Shown here: piece by piece, positions 9,306-18,988 of the stretch
Layout of the letters: the number at the start of each line of letters is the position of its first letter
Numbering within the stretch: position 1 is the first letter of the stretch
Source: Blastocatellia bacterium
Lineage (GTDB): Bacteria > Acidobacteriota > Blastocatellia > UBA7656 > JADIYM01
NCBI GenBank assembly: GCA_016705245.1
Contig: JADIYM010000008.1
Coordinates: forward strand, 124,001 to 188,000
Length of the DNA: 64,000 bases
Direction of reading: 5' to 3'
Position numbers and translations under genes: made by a program
The notes under the pieces: generated by a model
Told to the model about the DNA's origin: nothing
Seen by the model: only the letters and a program-made list of their open reading frames with translations
Databases searched by the model: none

Positions 9306-10060
9306 TCCTCGGCCTCCACCGGCTCATCGTCGATCGAAACGGTGTCGTTCATCAACCGCGTGATTGCGCGTTTGGCGGCCTCCTGTTCGGCTCGCTTGAT
9401 GGACTGGCCTTCGCCACGGGCAAACTGGTCGCCGTCGATGACGACGTCGACGCAGAACGTGCGCCGATGATCGGGACCGATCACATCGGAGATCTGGTAT
9501 ACCGGCACATGCAGCCCGGACGCCTGCAGCGCCTCTTGAAGCGCCGATTTGTAGTCGGTCGCGGTGAGATCGGCCGGATCCATGATCGCGAAGAGCGTGT
9601 GCATGTTCGCTCTGAGGAACCGCCGCACCACGTCGATGCCACCATCGAGATAAATCGCGGCCATCAGAGCCTCGAATGTGTCGACCAGGATCGTTCGTTT
9701 CTCGCGGCCACCGGTTTTCTCTTCTCCGCGATTGAGCCGAAGGTACCGGCCAAGCTCGATGTCGCGCGCAAGATCGTCCAGGGTCCGCTCGCTGACGAGG
9801 AACGCCTTCATCTTCGAGAGGCGGCCCTCGCCTTCGTTCGGGAAGCGCTCGAGCAGCCACTCACAAACGAGAAAACCGAGGATGGAGTCGCCGAGCAACT
9901 CCATTGACTCGTTGTGCCGGTAGCCCTCCGCCTCGTGCTCGTGCGCAAACGACCTGTGCGTGAGCGACCGATCGAGCAGCTGGGCATCGCAGAAGACATG
10001 CCCGATGCGAGCTTCAAGTTCGTCGAGGAGCTGTCGTCGTTCGTCCGAGAGTTCTGGCAC
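9302..10060 (-). CDS. rnc: Ribonuclease III
   Basis: Double-stranded-RNA endonuclease for rRNA and mRNA processing. The RNase III signature is present in slightly unusual form, NESMELLGDSILGF (usually NERLEFLGDAVL), with the catalytic Glu and Asp retained; a C-terminal dsRNA-binding domain runs from about ATDYKSALQEALQ to AKRAITRL. The frame is open to a GTG at 10177, but that would place a perfect terminator hairpin (10138-10164) inside the gene. I therefore place the start at GTG 10060 (VPELSDERRQL...), which gives the normal family length of about 252 residues. No strong ribosome site is visible there, so the exact start is uncertain. Overlaps lepB-B by 4 nt. Confidence 0.9.
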   Translation of the reverse strand: MPELSDERRQLLDELEARIGHVFCDAQLLDRSLTHRSFAHEHEAEGYRHNESMELLGDSILGFLVCEWLLERFPNEGEGRLSKMKAFLVSERTLDDLARDIELGRYLRLNRGEEKTGGREKRTILVDTFEALMAAIYLDGGIDVVRRFLRANMHTLFAIMDPADLTATDYKSALQEALQASGLHVPVYQISDVIGPDHRRTFCVDVVIDGDQFARGEGQSIKRAEQEAAKRAITRLMNDTVSIDDEPVEAEE

Positions 10061-10137
10061 GTTGGGAAACCTGAGGAGGCGATCGGAGCGAAGAGTAGCA
10101 TACGCGCGTCCGTCGGTCAGGTCGCGACCGTCATGCG

Positions 10138-10164
10138 AAAAGGCCGGCTGGAGGCCGGCCTTTT
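10138..10164. terminator. Perfect bidirectional hairpin terminator
   Basis: AAAAGGCCGGC and GCCGGCCTTTT form an 11-bp perfect stem around a 5-nt loop, with T runs on both strands. It terminates the 10189-11376 gene on the minus strand and argues against an rnc start upstream of it. Confidence 0.85.
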
Positions 10165-10188
10165 CAATGGACTTCACGTGAACCGCCG

Positions 10189-11376
10189 TCAGGGCGTGAT
10201 CTTCTTGACCTCAGCCAGCCACGCCTCCGGCGCGTCGGCGTGTCGGTACTTCCAGAGGTCGACGAGCCGAGGCTTGACGGTGTCGGCAAGCGCCTGGTTC
10301 TTCCCGGCGTACGCGGTGACGCGGACGTAGTGATTGATCACGCAGTCGAGGGCTTCGTTGAGCTTCGCAAGCTGAGCATTGCCCGGCTCCGCTGACTTCT
10401 GATCTTCCGGAAGCGCATCGTACTGCGCCTGGAGGATGGTGCCCTGAGAGTCGCAGATCTGACCGAGGAAGAAATGGGTGACCGGATCCTTCTCGTTCGT
10501 CTCGAGCGATTTCTTCAACAGTGCGATCGACGGATCGTAGGCCTCGGTTGCCTTCGGATTGGTCTGTGAGGCACCAAAGTAGCTCGACAGCCCCTGCGCC
10601 TTGTAAAGCAGCGACAGCGACGTGGGCTTGTCGGCTGCCCACTTCGCCGGATCGGCCCCGGCCGGAGTCTGCCCGCTCTCGATGAACTTCGCGGCGCGCT
10701 CGGCCCAGCCCTCGGCCTTTCCTACGAACTGAGACTTGGCGCCGTTCGAGAGCAGATCTCGGAAGGCCGTGTCGGTCAGAACGTACGAATAGAGGAACTC
10801 GTTCTCGTTGGACGCAAATGCCTCATTTGCGACCAGGATCGCGTCGTTGTACTTCAGTTCCTTGAGCAGGGCCGAGAACACTGCATATCGAGTGCCGGGC
10901 ACGACCTTCTTCGAGATGTGCTCGGCATAACGGCCCGTCGGGTACTTCTGAAGGTACAGCTTGGCGTTGTCGAGCAGCTTCTTCGGGTCCTTCTCGGTCG
11001 ATCCGGCAATGCCGAACGCGTACTCGAGATATTGGCCGCCGTTGGCGTTCGCGGTCGAACCCGTAATGTAGGTGTACGACATCGACAATTGCTGGTCGGG
11101 CGTCTTGTCCTTGGCGAAGAGCCCGTCGTAAGCGACCGCCTCCGCCGCCTTCGAGCCGAAGAACTGCGACACGATGTTCTTTCCGGAATCGAACTTCTTC
11201 GCTGGATCGGTTTCAGCCTTCCACGCCTTGTAGGCATCGTTCGCCGGCGCCTCCGGGTCGGTGTCCTGCGAAACGACGGCGGCTTCGTTCCATCGCAGGA
11301 GTGTGACGGACGGGCTGGCAGAGACTGTCGTGCCAAGCGAGGCAACAACAAGTGCGAGTGGCAGAGCCTTCTTCAT
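10189..11376 (-). CDS. Secreted helical-repeat (TPR-like) protein of unknown function
   Basis: 395 residues. ATG 11376 follows an AGGAGG site and opens a classic signal peptide (MKKALPLALVVASLGTTVSAS). The mature part is rich in alternating helices with TPR-like spacing (YLEYAFGIAGSTEKDPKKLLDNAKLYL, then PSIALLKKSLETNEKDPVTHFFLGQICDSQG, each written here only as parts of a run of repeats). No enzymatic motif is visible. The family is not one I recognise by name. It ends just before a perfect terminator. Probably periplasmic. Confidence 0.75.
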   Translation of the reverse strand: MKKALPLALVVASLGTTVSASPSVTLLRWNEAAVVSQDTDPEAPANDAYKAWKAETDPAKKFDSGKNIVSQFFGSKAAEAVAYDGLFAKDKTPDQQLSMSYTYITGSTANANGGQYLEYAFGIAGSTEKDPKKLLDNAKLYLQKYPTGRYAEHISKKVVPGTRYAVFSALLKELKYNDAILVANEAFASNENEFLYSYVLTDTAFRDLLSNGAKSQFVGKAEGWAERAAKFIESGQTPAGADPAKWAADKPTSLSLLYKAQGLSSYFGASQTNPKATEAYDPSIALLKKSLETNEKDPVTHFFLGQICDSQGTILQAQYDALPEDQKSAEPGNAQLAKLNEALDCVINHYVRVTAYAGKNQALADTVKPRLVDLWKYRHADAPEAWLAEVKKITP

Positions 11377-11584
11377 AGCGATGCGAAGTCCTCCTGATGG
11401 TGCGCCGTCCACAGCGGCGCTGAAATGCGATGCTCTGATGCGGCTCCGCCCAGTTCGCGTTGGAAACCACATGTTCGAAACGGGAAATTGCTCCGCCGAA
11501 AGCGGAACCGAAAGTCTGCCAATGGCCTCGATCCTTTGTCAAGAAATCCTTCCCCGCGTAGTCCAGTCTGCGGTGAAGACACCA

Positions 11585-11613
11585 AGGGCGCCGCGGAGGT
11601 TCCACGGCGCCCT
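11585..11613 (-). terminator. Hairpin downstream of the ftsB-like gene
   Basis: AGGGCGCCG (11585-11593) pairs with CGGCGCCCT (11605-11613). It lies 30 bp beyond the stop of the ftsB-like gene on the minus strand. There is no long T run, so its strength is uncertain. Confidence 0.5.
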
Positions 11614-11643
11614 CGAGCGGAATGACCGATGCGAGTGCGGTCT

Positions 11644-11982
11644 CTACTGAAGCCGGCTGTGAGATCTCGAAGCCGCCACGACTATCTCACCTGGGCGGAT
11701 CATGCCCAGGTGCTGACGAGCCGCCCGCTCGATGACCTCGGGATCACTCTGAAGGGCTCGGATCTCGGCCTCGATGCGCTCGTTTTCGACCTGAAGCGTC
11801 GTCGCTTCGGAGGACGTCTGGGCGTGCTCGGCCCGTGCGGCTTCAAGTTGCGCCCGCATCTGGCTGTAATACGAGAAGCAGATCGCAGCCGCGGCAAGCA
11901 GGACCATGACAAGCAGGCCATCCACGACTCGGTAGGATGCTCCATCGCGTGCACGGCGTCGCGATGCGACGCGAACACGCAC
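11644..11982 (-). CDS. ftsB: Septum formation initiator, FtsB/DivIC-like
   Basis: 112-residue small divisome-type protein: a short basic cytoplasmic N-terminus, one transmembrane helix (about residues 24-40, LLVMVLLAAAAICFSYY), then a coiled coil (about 42-80) and a C-terminal segment ending IERAARQHLGMIRPGEIVV, which is the FtsB/DivIC hallmark. Known role: scaffold linking FtsL and FtsQ at the division site. The start is inferred as GTG 11982, one base after the phosphohexomutase stop (TGA-A-GTG), so translation is probably coupled to that gene; the long upstream frame reads out of frame through the mutase. Confidence 0.8.
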   Translation of the reverse strand: MRVRVASRRRARDGASYRVVDGLLVMVLLAAAAICFSYYSQMRAQLEAARAEHAQTSSEATTLQVENERIEAEIRALQSDPEVIERAARQHLGMIRPGEIVVAASRSHSRLQ

Positions 11983-11983
11983 T

Positions 11984-13384
11984 TCAGCGGCTGACAAATT
12001 CGCGACCCGATTCAAGCAACACCTCCACTTCTTCTTCGGTTCGAGCCTCCGCATAGATGCGGACAAGCGGTTCCGTACCTGACGGGCGCATGAGCACCCA
12101 CGCTTCGTTTTCGAGAAGGAACTTGGCCCCGTCGGTCCTGTCGACGCGCTCGACGCGCCGTCCGCCGATTTCGGAGGGGTCTTCCGATTCGAGCCGGGTC
12201 CTGAGACGAGCCGTCTGTTCCTCGGAGAGTCGCACGCCGATTCGACGGTTGACCAGTGTGCCAAGCTCGGCGCGCAGCGATGCGAGCATCTGGGCGACCG
12301 TCGCTCCGCGTCGAGCGACGGCTTCGGCCACGAGCAGGCAGGCGAGAATGCCGTCCTTCTCGGGGACGTGGCCGCGGATCGAGAGTCCGGCGGACTCTTC
12401 GCCTCCGAGGACGATCTTGTTCTCGTTGATGAGCTCGCCGATGTATTTGAACCCGACCGGAGTCTCGATGACGCGGCGACCGTGTTTCGCAGCGACGCGA
12501 TCGACGAAGTGCGACGTCGCGACAGACCGGGCGACGTCTCCATCCCACGCCCGCGTCTCGATCAGGTAATCGACGAGAAGTGCGAGGACATCGTTGGCGG
12601 CGACGAAAGATCCGTCGCGATCGATGATGCCGAACCGGTCGCCGTCACCGTCGGTTGAGAGTCCAAGGTCGAACTCGCCAGAGCGGACCGAGGCGATGAG
12701 ATCGGCGCAATTCGTTTCGTTGGGTTCCGGGCTGCGGCCGCCGAAGTACACGTCCCGCCAATCGTGCAAAGTAGAGACCTTGACGCCGCGGTCGGCAAGC
12801 GCCTTGTCGAGATATCCGCGTCCAGTGCCCCAGAGCGGATCGTAGGCAATCCGCAAACCCGACGATGCGATGACGTCCAGGTCGACTTTCGTCGCCAGAT
12901 CCGCGAGATAGTCGGTCGACGGGTCGATCTCGACGCTCGGCGCCGGAGAGTTGGTTCCCGCCGGCGCGCCGGTCTCGATCACGCGCCGAATCTCGTCCTC
13001 GATCTCGCGGGTGACCTCAGGCAGTGCCGGAGCGCCATCGCCCGACGAGAACTTCAGTCCAAGGTACTCCGGGGGATTGTGACTTGCGGTGAAGTTGATC
13101 GCACCAGCAGCCTGCCGTTTTCCGACCGTGAATGCGATGACCGGCGTCGGAGTGGGTCGATCGCACATCTCGGTGGCGATACCGCGCTCGGCCAGCAGGG
13201 CACCAGCCAGATGCACGAACCGCTCCGACATGAACCGCGTGTCGTTGCCGATTACTACCTGACGGTCCGCCCGATCGCCTCGTGCGATCACGTTCGCGAT
13301 CGCGTGCACACAGATCCGCACGTTCGCGTCGGTGAACTGATCGGCAATGATGGCTCGCCATCCCGATGTTCCAAATCGGATCAT
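11984..13384 (-). CDS. Phosphoglucomutase/phosphomannomutase family protein
   Basis: 466-residue alpha-D-phosphohexomutase that moves phosphate between C1 and C6 of hexose phosphates. Four family signatures appear in order: N-terminal FGTSGWRAIIAD, the active-site phosphoserine loop TASHNPPEYLGLKF, the metal-binding DGDGDRFG, and the sugar-binding GGEESAGLSIRGHVPEKDG; RPSGTEPLVRIYAEA is the C-terminal phosphate loop. Start ATG 13384 matches the conserved MIRFGTSGWR beginning; a TTG at 13402 is less likely. Which hexose it prefers cannot be read from these motifs. Coupled to the ftsB-like gene downstream. Confidence 0.92.
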   Translation of the reverse strand: MIRFGTSGWRAIIADQFTDANVRICVHAIANVIARGDRADRQVVIGNDTRFMSERFVHLAGALLAERGIATEMCDRPTPTPVIAFTVGKRQAAGAINFTASHNPPEYLGLKFSSGDGAPALPEVTREIEDEIRRVIETGAPAGTNSPAPSVEIDPSTDYLADLATKVDLDVIASSGLRIAYDPLWGTGRGYLDKALADRGVKVSTLHDWRDVYFGGRSPEPNETNCADLIASVRSGEFDLGLSTDGDGDRFGIIDRDGSFVAANDVLALLVDYLIETRAWDGDVARSVATSHFVDRVAAKHGRRVIETPVGFKYIGELINENKIVLGGEESAGLSIRGHVPEKDGILACLLVAEAVARRGATVAQMLASLRAELGTLVNRRIGVRLSEEQTARLRTRLESEDPSEIGGRRVERVDRTDGAKFLLENEAWVLMRPSGTEPLVRIYAEARTEEEVEVLLESGREFVSR

Positions 13385-13546
13385 GTTTTTCCGCCCCGGC
13401 AATAAGAGAACTGACTAGCTGAGATGCCTGCCCCGACGAGTTGGCCGCCAGACTAGCACCTATGCGGAAAAGCTGCAACAACCTTTTTTTCAATGGGTTT
13501 CTCAGGGTCAACTAACCTTGAACATGAACTGATTGACCCGTGACAC

Positions 13547-15262
13547 TCAGTTTTGTCCAGAATGTCTAGAAGTCGCTGGCATCCAGGCGAGAGCCGCTCC
13601 GACCGCAATGACGAGGATTGTTCCATACGCCGCAGCGGTGCCGAGATCGCCTTGTCGCATCGATTGCTCGATCTGGATCGAGATCGGTCGATTCGAGAGC
13701 ACGTACGCGACGATCGAGGCGACGAATTCTCCGAGTCCGAGAGCAAAGGCGAGAAGTGCTCCGGCGATCGCGCCCGGTGCGATGAGCGGGAGCACGACGC
13801 GGCGCATAGTCGTGATCCACGAGGCGCCGAGCGATCGTGCCGCCGATTCGAGCGTCACGTCGAGCTGCTGAAGGTTCACCTGCGCCGCGCGCATCACGAG
13901 GGGCATGTTACGCAGAAAGTAGATCGCGGGCAGCAGCCAGAAACTGCCCGCGAGCGTCTGCCCCGCCGTCAGAAACGACGGCTGTGTGAATGCTTCGACG
14001 ACCTGGAAGGCCAGAACTGTTCCCGGCAATGACCACGGAACGAGCAGAAGGACCGTCATCACCCAACGCGCCCGGAACCGGTACCGGGTCAGCAGATACG
14101 CCGACGCAATCCCGAAGGCAAGCGCCGCGAACGCCGAAACGGCGGCCATGACGGCGCTGTTGCGAACCGGGTCGAGAAACCGCGGTCCACTGAAGATTTT
14201 TCCGTAATTGGCGAATGTGTACTCAGGAGGCAGCACCTGGGTCGTCCACGATCCGATCTTTGCGACGCTGAGAAGCGCAATTGTCGCGTGCGGCATGAGG
14301 AGAATGACCGAGACAACCGCGCACGAGGCAATCGCGGCACCGCGGGCCGCGGGAGTCGTCAACGCGACACGGCGTCGCGTGACGCCTTTCGATCCCGCGC
14401 CGACGGGCACTCGGGTCTCCGCTCGGGCAAACACAATGAGGGCGACTGCCGAGAGCAGGGCGAGGATGACCGTCATGACGACGGCGAGCCCTCTTTCATT
14501 GTTGATCTTGGCGTCGTAGATGAGCTGTGTCAGAACCCGCGAATCGCCCCCGAACAGATAGGGAGCCGAGAACGACGCCATCGAGGTCATGAAGGTCAGG
14601 ATCGCCGCTGAGGCGAGTGCGCCGCTTATCGCCGGAAGGATTACTCGACGGAACCGTGTCCATCGTGATGCTCCAAGCGTCCGCGCCGCTTCCTCGAGCG
14701 CCGGATCCGTCCGTGCAAGCGCCGAACCGACGAAGACAAAGAAGTACGGATAAATCGTGTAAACGTGAAAGAGCAGTACCGCCCAGAATCCACGCAACCG
14801 ATACGGTGACGCCGTCAGGTCGAACGCGCGGACGATGGCGCGCGTCACAATGCCGCTCTCGCTGAAGAGAAAGATGAACGCGATCGTCCCGACGAGAGGC
14901 GGAAGAAGCATGGGAGAGGCGACGATAGCGCCCACGAATCGCCGGCCCGGCACGTCGACGCGATCCAGCAACAGCGCCAGCGGTACTCCGACCAGTCCGC
15001 ATCCGACGACGGTGGAGATCGACAACAGAAGGCTGAACGCGACGGCACGCTGTGTCGCGGGTTGGCCGAGCGTCTGCGCATAGGCATCGACCGACCAGGA
15101 TTCATTCAGTCGAAAGCTCTCGAGAACAAGGCCGGCATTCGGATAGACGACTCCGTAGAAGGCCACGAGACCTACGCTCACCAGGAGCAGCCAGAATTCC
15201 GGCGGTCGCGCTCGATACCAGTCTCTTGCCGAGGATCGCCTCGTCTCTGAAGGTGGGTTCAA
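13547..15262 (-). CDS. ABC transporter permease with two fused permease domains (Fbp/Thi type)
   Basis: About 571 residues with roughly twelve transmembrane helices in two homologous halves. Each half carries the cytoplasmic EAA loop that contacts the ATPase: EEAARTLGASRWTRFRRVILP in the first and ESAARSLGASWITTMRRVVLP in the second. Fused permeases of this kind import ferric iron, thiamine, or organophosphates such as 2-aminoethylphosphonate. I place the start at TTG 15262, which has GAGG seven bases upstream; the frame stays open to TTG 15394. No ATPase or binding-protein gene lies beside it in this window, so the transporter is incomplete locally and the substrate is unknown. Confidence 0.85.
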   Translation of the reverse strand: MNPPSETRRSSARDWYRARPPEFWLLLVSVGLVAFYGVVYPNAGLVLESFRLNESWSVDAYAQTLGQPATQRAVAFSLLLSISTVVGCGLVGVPLALLLDRVDVPGRRFVGAIVASPMLLPPLVGTIAFIFLFSESGIVTRAIVRAFDLTASPYRLRGFWAVLLFHVYTIYPYFFVFVGSALARTDPALEEAARTLGASRWTRFRRVILPAISGALASAAILTFMTSMASFSAPYLFGGDSRVLTQLIYDAKINNERGLAVVMTVILALLSAVALIVFARAETRVPVGAGSKGVTRRRVALTTPAARGAAIASCAVVSVILLMPHATIALLSVAKIGSWTTQVLPPEYTFANYGKIFSGPRFLDPVRNSAVMAAVSAFAALAFGIASAYLLTRYRFRARWVMTVLLLVPWSLPGTVLAFQVVEAFTQPSFLTAGQTLAGSFWLLPAIYFLRNMPLVMRAAQVNLQQLDVTLESAARSLGASWITTMRRVVLPLIAPGAIAGALLAFALGLGEFVASIVAYVLSNRPISIQIEQSMRQGDLGTAAAYGTILVIAVGAALAWMPATSRHSGQN

Positions 15263-15964
15263 GTTGGCCTCACGTGTCCGCAAATCGAGCCGTGACTGTC
15301 GCCGTATCGGACGCGACGGCGTCGGAGCACGATACGCGATTCGTGGATTGGGGTTTTCGAAGAAACGAAACCAGTCGCGCCGCGTTGGAGTCAAAGGTCC
15401 GAAAGGGAATCGATGGCATCCAGGTGCACCCGCCGTAGTGACCTAGGAGGCCATCCGGAACGAGACGAGCCATCGTAGGGTCACATGGCAAGGCTCGAAG
15501 CGAAAGTGGGTACGGTTGCGAAGCTGGTGTGAGGCAGTTTGTCGCGCAGGAAATTGAAGACTGGGGCGTTCATGCCGATGGCCAGCACCAAACGCACGGC
15601 GCCTCGATCACAAGGTCCAATCGAGGCTCCGGAAAGGGCATCTTGCAACGAGATTGAAACATCGAACGCGCCTGGAACGAATGCTGACGGGAGGTCGGGT
15701 GGGCCTCGGAGATCGGCTGGAAAATACGTCCTGGACGGAGTCAAACGCGGTGGGATGACCGCCGACTCTCTTCATGATCCGGGAAAAGCAAACTGTGAGG
15801 ATGGCGATTGCGGCCGCGTTCGCTCCATGGAATGACAATTGCTTCGAAGTAGAGCGAACGGGGTGAATAAGAAGGTAGTGCGTGGCGCCGGTGGCGGCGA
15901 ATTGTCGAGTGATGACGGCACGTTCGGCGGCAGCGGCAGTGCCGCAAGGGGGGATGCAAATATT
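15263..15964. other. 702-bp region without a confident gene
   Basis: Between the divergent ABC permease and rpoD. It holds an 87-codon minus-strand frame (15481-15744) and a 98-codon plus-strand frame (15539-15835), neither with a recognisable domain or ribosome site. Promoters for both flanking genes must lie here. A possible longer N-terminus of RpoD (GTG 15863 or TTG 15839) would occupy the right end. Confidence 0.5.
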
Positions 15965-17637
15965 ATGGTACGGCAGGGATTTGACGCAGATCCTTGGGCG
16001 ACCTCCGGCGAAGAGACCATTGACGGCCTCGTGAAGGCCGGTGGGCTCGATCGCATTGTCGCGCAGCTCGACAGCGAAGAAATCAGCGACCGCGAATGGC
16101 ACGTTGCTGCGCCCGAGGAGGAAGAAGTCGAGGTCGAAGCTGCGCCCGCTGAGGAAGAAGCGGACGGCGACGAAGTCGACCTCGATCTTGAACCCAGCAA
16201 GGACCAGTCGCTGGATCCGATGCGGCTTTATCTGCGTGAGATGAGCACGGTTCCGCTCCTCAAGCGAGAGGACGAAGTGCGGATCGCGAAGCGAATTGAA
16301 CGCGGCAAGCGGCGGATCGAGAAGATTCTGGCCCGATCGCTCACGACGGCAGAAGTCATTGCCGAAGCTGCAGCGCGGCTGCGAGAGGGCCACGTGGCGG
16401 TTTCGCAGTTGCTTGGGGCTTCTGCCGAGGAATCGGAAGAGGAAGGACAGCCGGCGGAGATGATTCGCCCGGATCGCGACGCGGCCCTTGCGGCATTTGC
16501 CGAAATCGCCAAGCACGATGCGAAGGTCCGGAGACATCACGAAAAGCTCGCGCTCGAGCCGAAGCGTTCGCCGAAGGTGAAGAAGATGCGGCGGCGTCGG
16601 GCGGAGCTGCTCATCGAGCAGTCGCAGATGGTGCGGCGACTGCCGTTCTCACTCGACATGCGACGACGCTTCGTCGAGCGTATCCGACTCATGGGAGGAC
16701 GGTCCCGGGCGATCGAGCAGGAATTGCATTCGATCGAGATTGCGCTCACACGCCGTCGGAAGAATGTCGACGATCTCAAGAAGCGGCAGCGTGTCGCACG
16801 ACGCGAGCTTCGGGAAGTCGAGCGCCAGTACTGCACGTCGGCCGTCGACTTGAGGCGGGCGATGCAGGGACTTGTGATCGCGGAAACGCAGGTCGAGCAG
16901 GCGAAGACCGAGATGATCGAGGCAAACCTGCGTCTCGTGATTTCGATCGCCAAGAACTACATCAATCGAGGGCTGCATTTCCTGGACCTCATCCAGGAAG
17001 GCAACATCGGGCTGATGCGAGCGGTCGAGAAGTTCGACTGGCGGCGCGGATACAAGTTCTCGACTTACGCAACGTGGTGGATTCGCCAGGCGGTGACGCG
17101 CGCCATCGCCGATCAGGGTCGTACGATTCGCGTTCCGGTGCTATGGTCGAAGTGATCAACAAGATTCTTCGCACGCAGCGGCTGATGGTGCAGGAGTTGG
17201 GTCGTGAACCGTCGAACGACGAGCTCTCGCGACGTCTCGACATGCAGCCGTGGAAGGTGCGCAAGGCCTTGAAGATCGCCCAGCAGCCGATCTCGCTCGA
17301 AACGCCGGTTGGCGACGACGGCGAGACGACTATTGCCAGCTTCATCGAGGACCGCCGGACCACTAGTCCTGCGGAATCCGCTATCTCGAACAACCTGCGC
17401 GAACTCACCGATGACGTGCTCGCGACGCTCTCGCAGCGCGAAGCTGACATCATTCGGATGCGATTCGGGCTCGATGGATCGGGTGAAGAGCACACCCTCG
17501 AGGAGGTCGGCCGGCACTTTGCGGTGACGCGTGAACGGATCCGCCAGATCGAGGCGAAAGCGCTCGCCAAGCTCCGGCACCCGTCGCGCAGCGTCAAACT
17601 GAAGGCATTTCTCGACGGAACGGCAAGTAATTCGTAG
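15965..17637 (+). CDS. rpoD: Primary RNA polymerase sigma factor RpoD (frameshifted)
   Basis: Housekeeping sigma-70, about 557 residues after repair. Region 1.2 is DPMRLYLREMSTVPLLKREDEV; a basic non-conserved insert follows; region 2 is NLRLVISIAKNYINRGLHFLDLIQEGNIGLMRAVEKFD with YKFSTYATWWIRQA (shown here as partial motifs); region 3 includes RTIRVPV and INKILRTQR; region 4 ends with a DNA-binding helix-turn-helix (TLEEVGRHFAVTRERIRQIEAKAL). The frame breaks at about 17141: GTGCTATGG stands where GTG-CAT-ATG-G would give the invariant PVHM, so one base is missing. The remainder continues in frame to 17637. ATG 15965 has AAGGGGGG 11 nt upstream; GTG 15863 is an alternative. A hairpin terminator follows. 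Confidence 0.93.
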
Positions 17638-17665
17638 TCCGTCTCACCGGATGGTTCGTCCAGGC

Positions 17666-17696
17666 GGCGCCGCAGGACATCGTGTCTTGCGGCGCC
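17666..17696 (+). terminator. Strong hairpin terminator after rpoD
   Basis: A 14-bp stem GGCGCCGCAGGACA/TGTCTTGCGGCGCC (one G-T pair) with a 3-nt loop follows the rpoD stop by 28 bp. It lacks a long T run. The next promoter begins one base beyond it. Confidence 0.7.
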
Positions 17697-17697
17697 G

Positions 17698-17726
17698 TTG
17701 GCATTTGTCCGTCCGGCCTCTATACT
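17698..17726 (+). promoter_or_regulatory. Near-consensus sigma-70 promoter
   Basis: TTGGCA (17698-17703), 17-bp spacer, TATACT (17721-17726). The predicted transcript starts about 25 nt before ATG 17758. The match and spacing are close to ideal. It should drive the glycosyltransferase and the co-directional genes that follow. Confidence 0.65.
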
Positions 17727-17757
17727 GGCCGATCTAACCTTGAATCACAGCGCCCCG

Positions 17758-18957
17758 ATGACCGAAAAGAAAGTTCTCATCCTCACGTCCGATACGGGTG
17801 GAGGCCACACGAGTGCCGCACGTGCACTCGAGGCCGGCCTCGGGGTTGCCGCGTCGAGCGCCACGTATCTCGTTCACATTGCGAAAGCGATGGAGGAGAA
17901 CGGCGCGATCACGGAGAGGCTGGGGTCCGTGTACAACTATCTGCTGCGTAACCGGCAGCAGTACGTGAAGTACTACCATTGGGCGATCAACCGGTTCCGG
18001 CCGGATCGCTGGGACATGGTCTACCGGTTCGGAAAACATTACGGTCGCCAGCTCGTCGGCAAGTTCGGCCCGAACGTCATCGTTTCGGTCCATCCGATGA
18101 TGCAGGCCTTTTTCGCGCGACTCCTCAAGGAGCTCGATCTGACAGAAAAGATCCCGCTCGTCACGGTGGTAACGGACCCGTTCGGGAACTCGTGGCGGGG
18201 CTGGGCCGATGACGGTGTGAAGCTCTATGTCGTCGCACACGAGGAGGCGCAGCGCGAACTCGAGTCGTACGGTGTCTCACCGGAACGAATCCGGGTCTGC
18301 GGGATGCCGATCCACCCGAAGTTCGAGGAAGTTGCCCGGACGCCCGAGACTCGAACGAGAGTTCTCTCGGAATTGGGACTCGAGTCCGACCGGTTCACGA
18401 TTCTCGTTAACGCCGGATGGGTCGGCGGCGGCAACATCCCCGAGCTATTCGATTCGCTCGTATCAGCCACGCTTCCGGTTCAGGCGATTTTTGTCGCTGG
18501 CCGCAACGAAGGCCTTCGGCGGCACGCCGAGGAGCGCGCGGCATCGGCGAATTTTCCTGTTCGGGTGGTTGGATACACCGATCATATGGATCGATTGATG
18601 GGCGCCGCCAACATCATGGTGTCGAAGCTTGGCGGGCTGACGACGTTCGAGGCGCTTGCCTGTCGACTGCCCATCATTGGCGACGCCGTGACCCGACCGA
18701 TGCCCCAGGAGGAACGAACCGCACAGATGCTCGAACGCAAGGGCGCTGCGGTGATGGTGCATTCCGTTCGAGACGTCGTACCTGCCATCGAACGGCTCGT
18801 GCGCGACGAATCGGCGTATCGTGGCCTTCGTGAAGCCGCCGGTTCACTTGGAACCCCGGACGCGACAAAGCGGATCATTCGCGAAATCGAACGCCTGGTA
18901 CCCGCGGGAATTCCGCTGATCGGCGAGCCGTTGATCGCCCCCCACCGCGCCGGATAG
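17758..18957 (+). CDS. MGDG-synthase-like glycosyltransferase (GT28 family)
   Basis: 399 residues. The N-terminal half (ILTSDTGGGHTSAARALEAGL, then VSVHPMMQAFFARLL and VTDPFGNSWRGW) matches the MGDG_synth domain; the C-terminal half has the GT28 nucleotide-sugar pattern (LVNAGWVGGGNIPELFDSL, MVSKLGGLTTFEALACRLP). Family members transfer galactose or glucose to diacylglycerol, or act like MurG. The likely role is membrane glycolipid synthesis on the inner leaflet; donor and acceptor are not fixed by sequence. It is read from the near-consensus promoter at 17698. A short-chain reductase gene follows after 31 bp. Confidence 0.85.
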   Translation: MTEKKVLILTSDTGGGHTSAARALEAGLGVAASSATYLVHIAKAMEENGAITERLGSVYNYLLRNRQQYVKYYHWAINRFRPDRWDMVYRFGKHYGRQLVGKFGPNVIVSVHPMMQAFFARLLKELDLTEKIPLVTVVTDPFGNSWRGWADDGVKLYVVAHEEAQRELESYGVSPERIRVCGMPIHPKFEEVARTPETRTRVLSELGLESDRFTILVNAGWVGGGNIPELFDSLVSATLPVQAIFVAGRNEGLRRHAEERAASANFPVRVVGYTDHMDRLMGAANIMVSKLGGLTTFEALACRLPIIGDAVTRPMPQEERTAQMLERKGAAVMVHSVRDVVPAIERLVRDESAYRGLREAAGSLGTPDATKRIIREIERLVPAGIPLIGEPLIAPHRAG

Positions 18958-18988
18958 CCATCGGCTTGCTGCCGCCAAACAGGTACAC

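Noticed and set aside
10061..10177. Longer RNase III N-terminus from GTG 10177
   Set aside because: It would include a perfect bidirectional terminator directly after the start codon.
13500..13546. GGGTCAA...TTGACCC inverted repeat upstream of the mutase gene as an operator
   Set aside because: A 7-bp stem with a 21-nt spacing is within chance expectation; no matching regulator is encoded nearby.
15481..15744. 87-codon minus-strand gene in the rpoD upstream gap
   Set aside because: No ribosome site, no domain; cannot be told from chance.
17125..17160. Programmed ribosomal frameshift in rpoD
   Set aside because: No slippery heptamer and no downstream structure; the missing base falls in an invariant codon.
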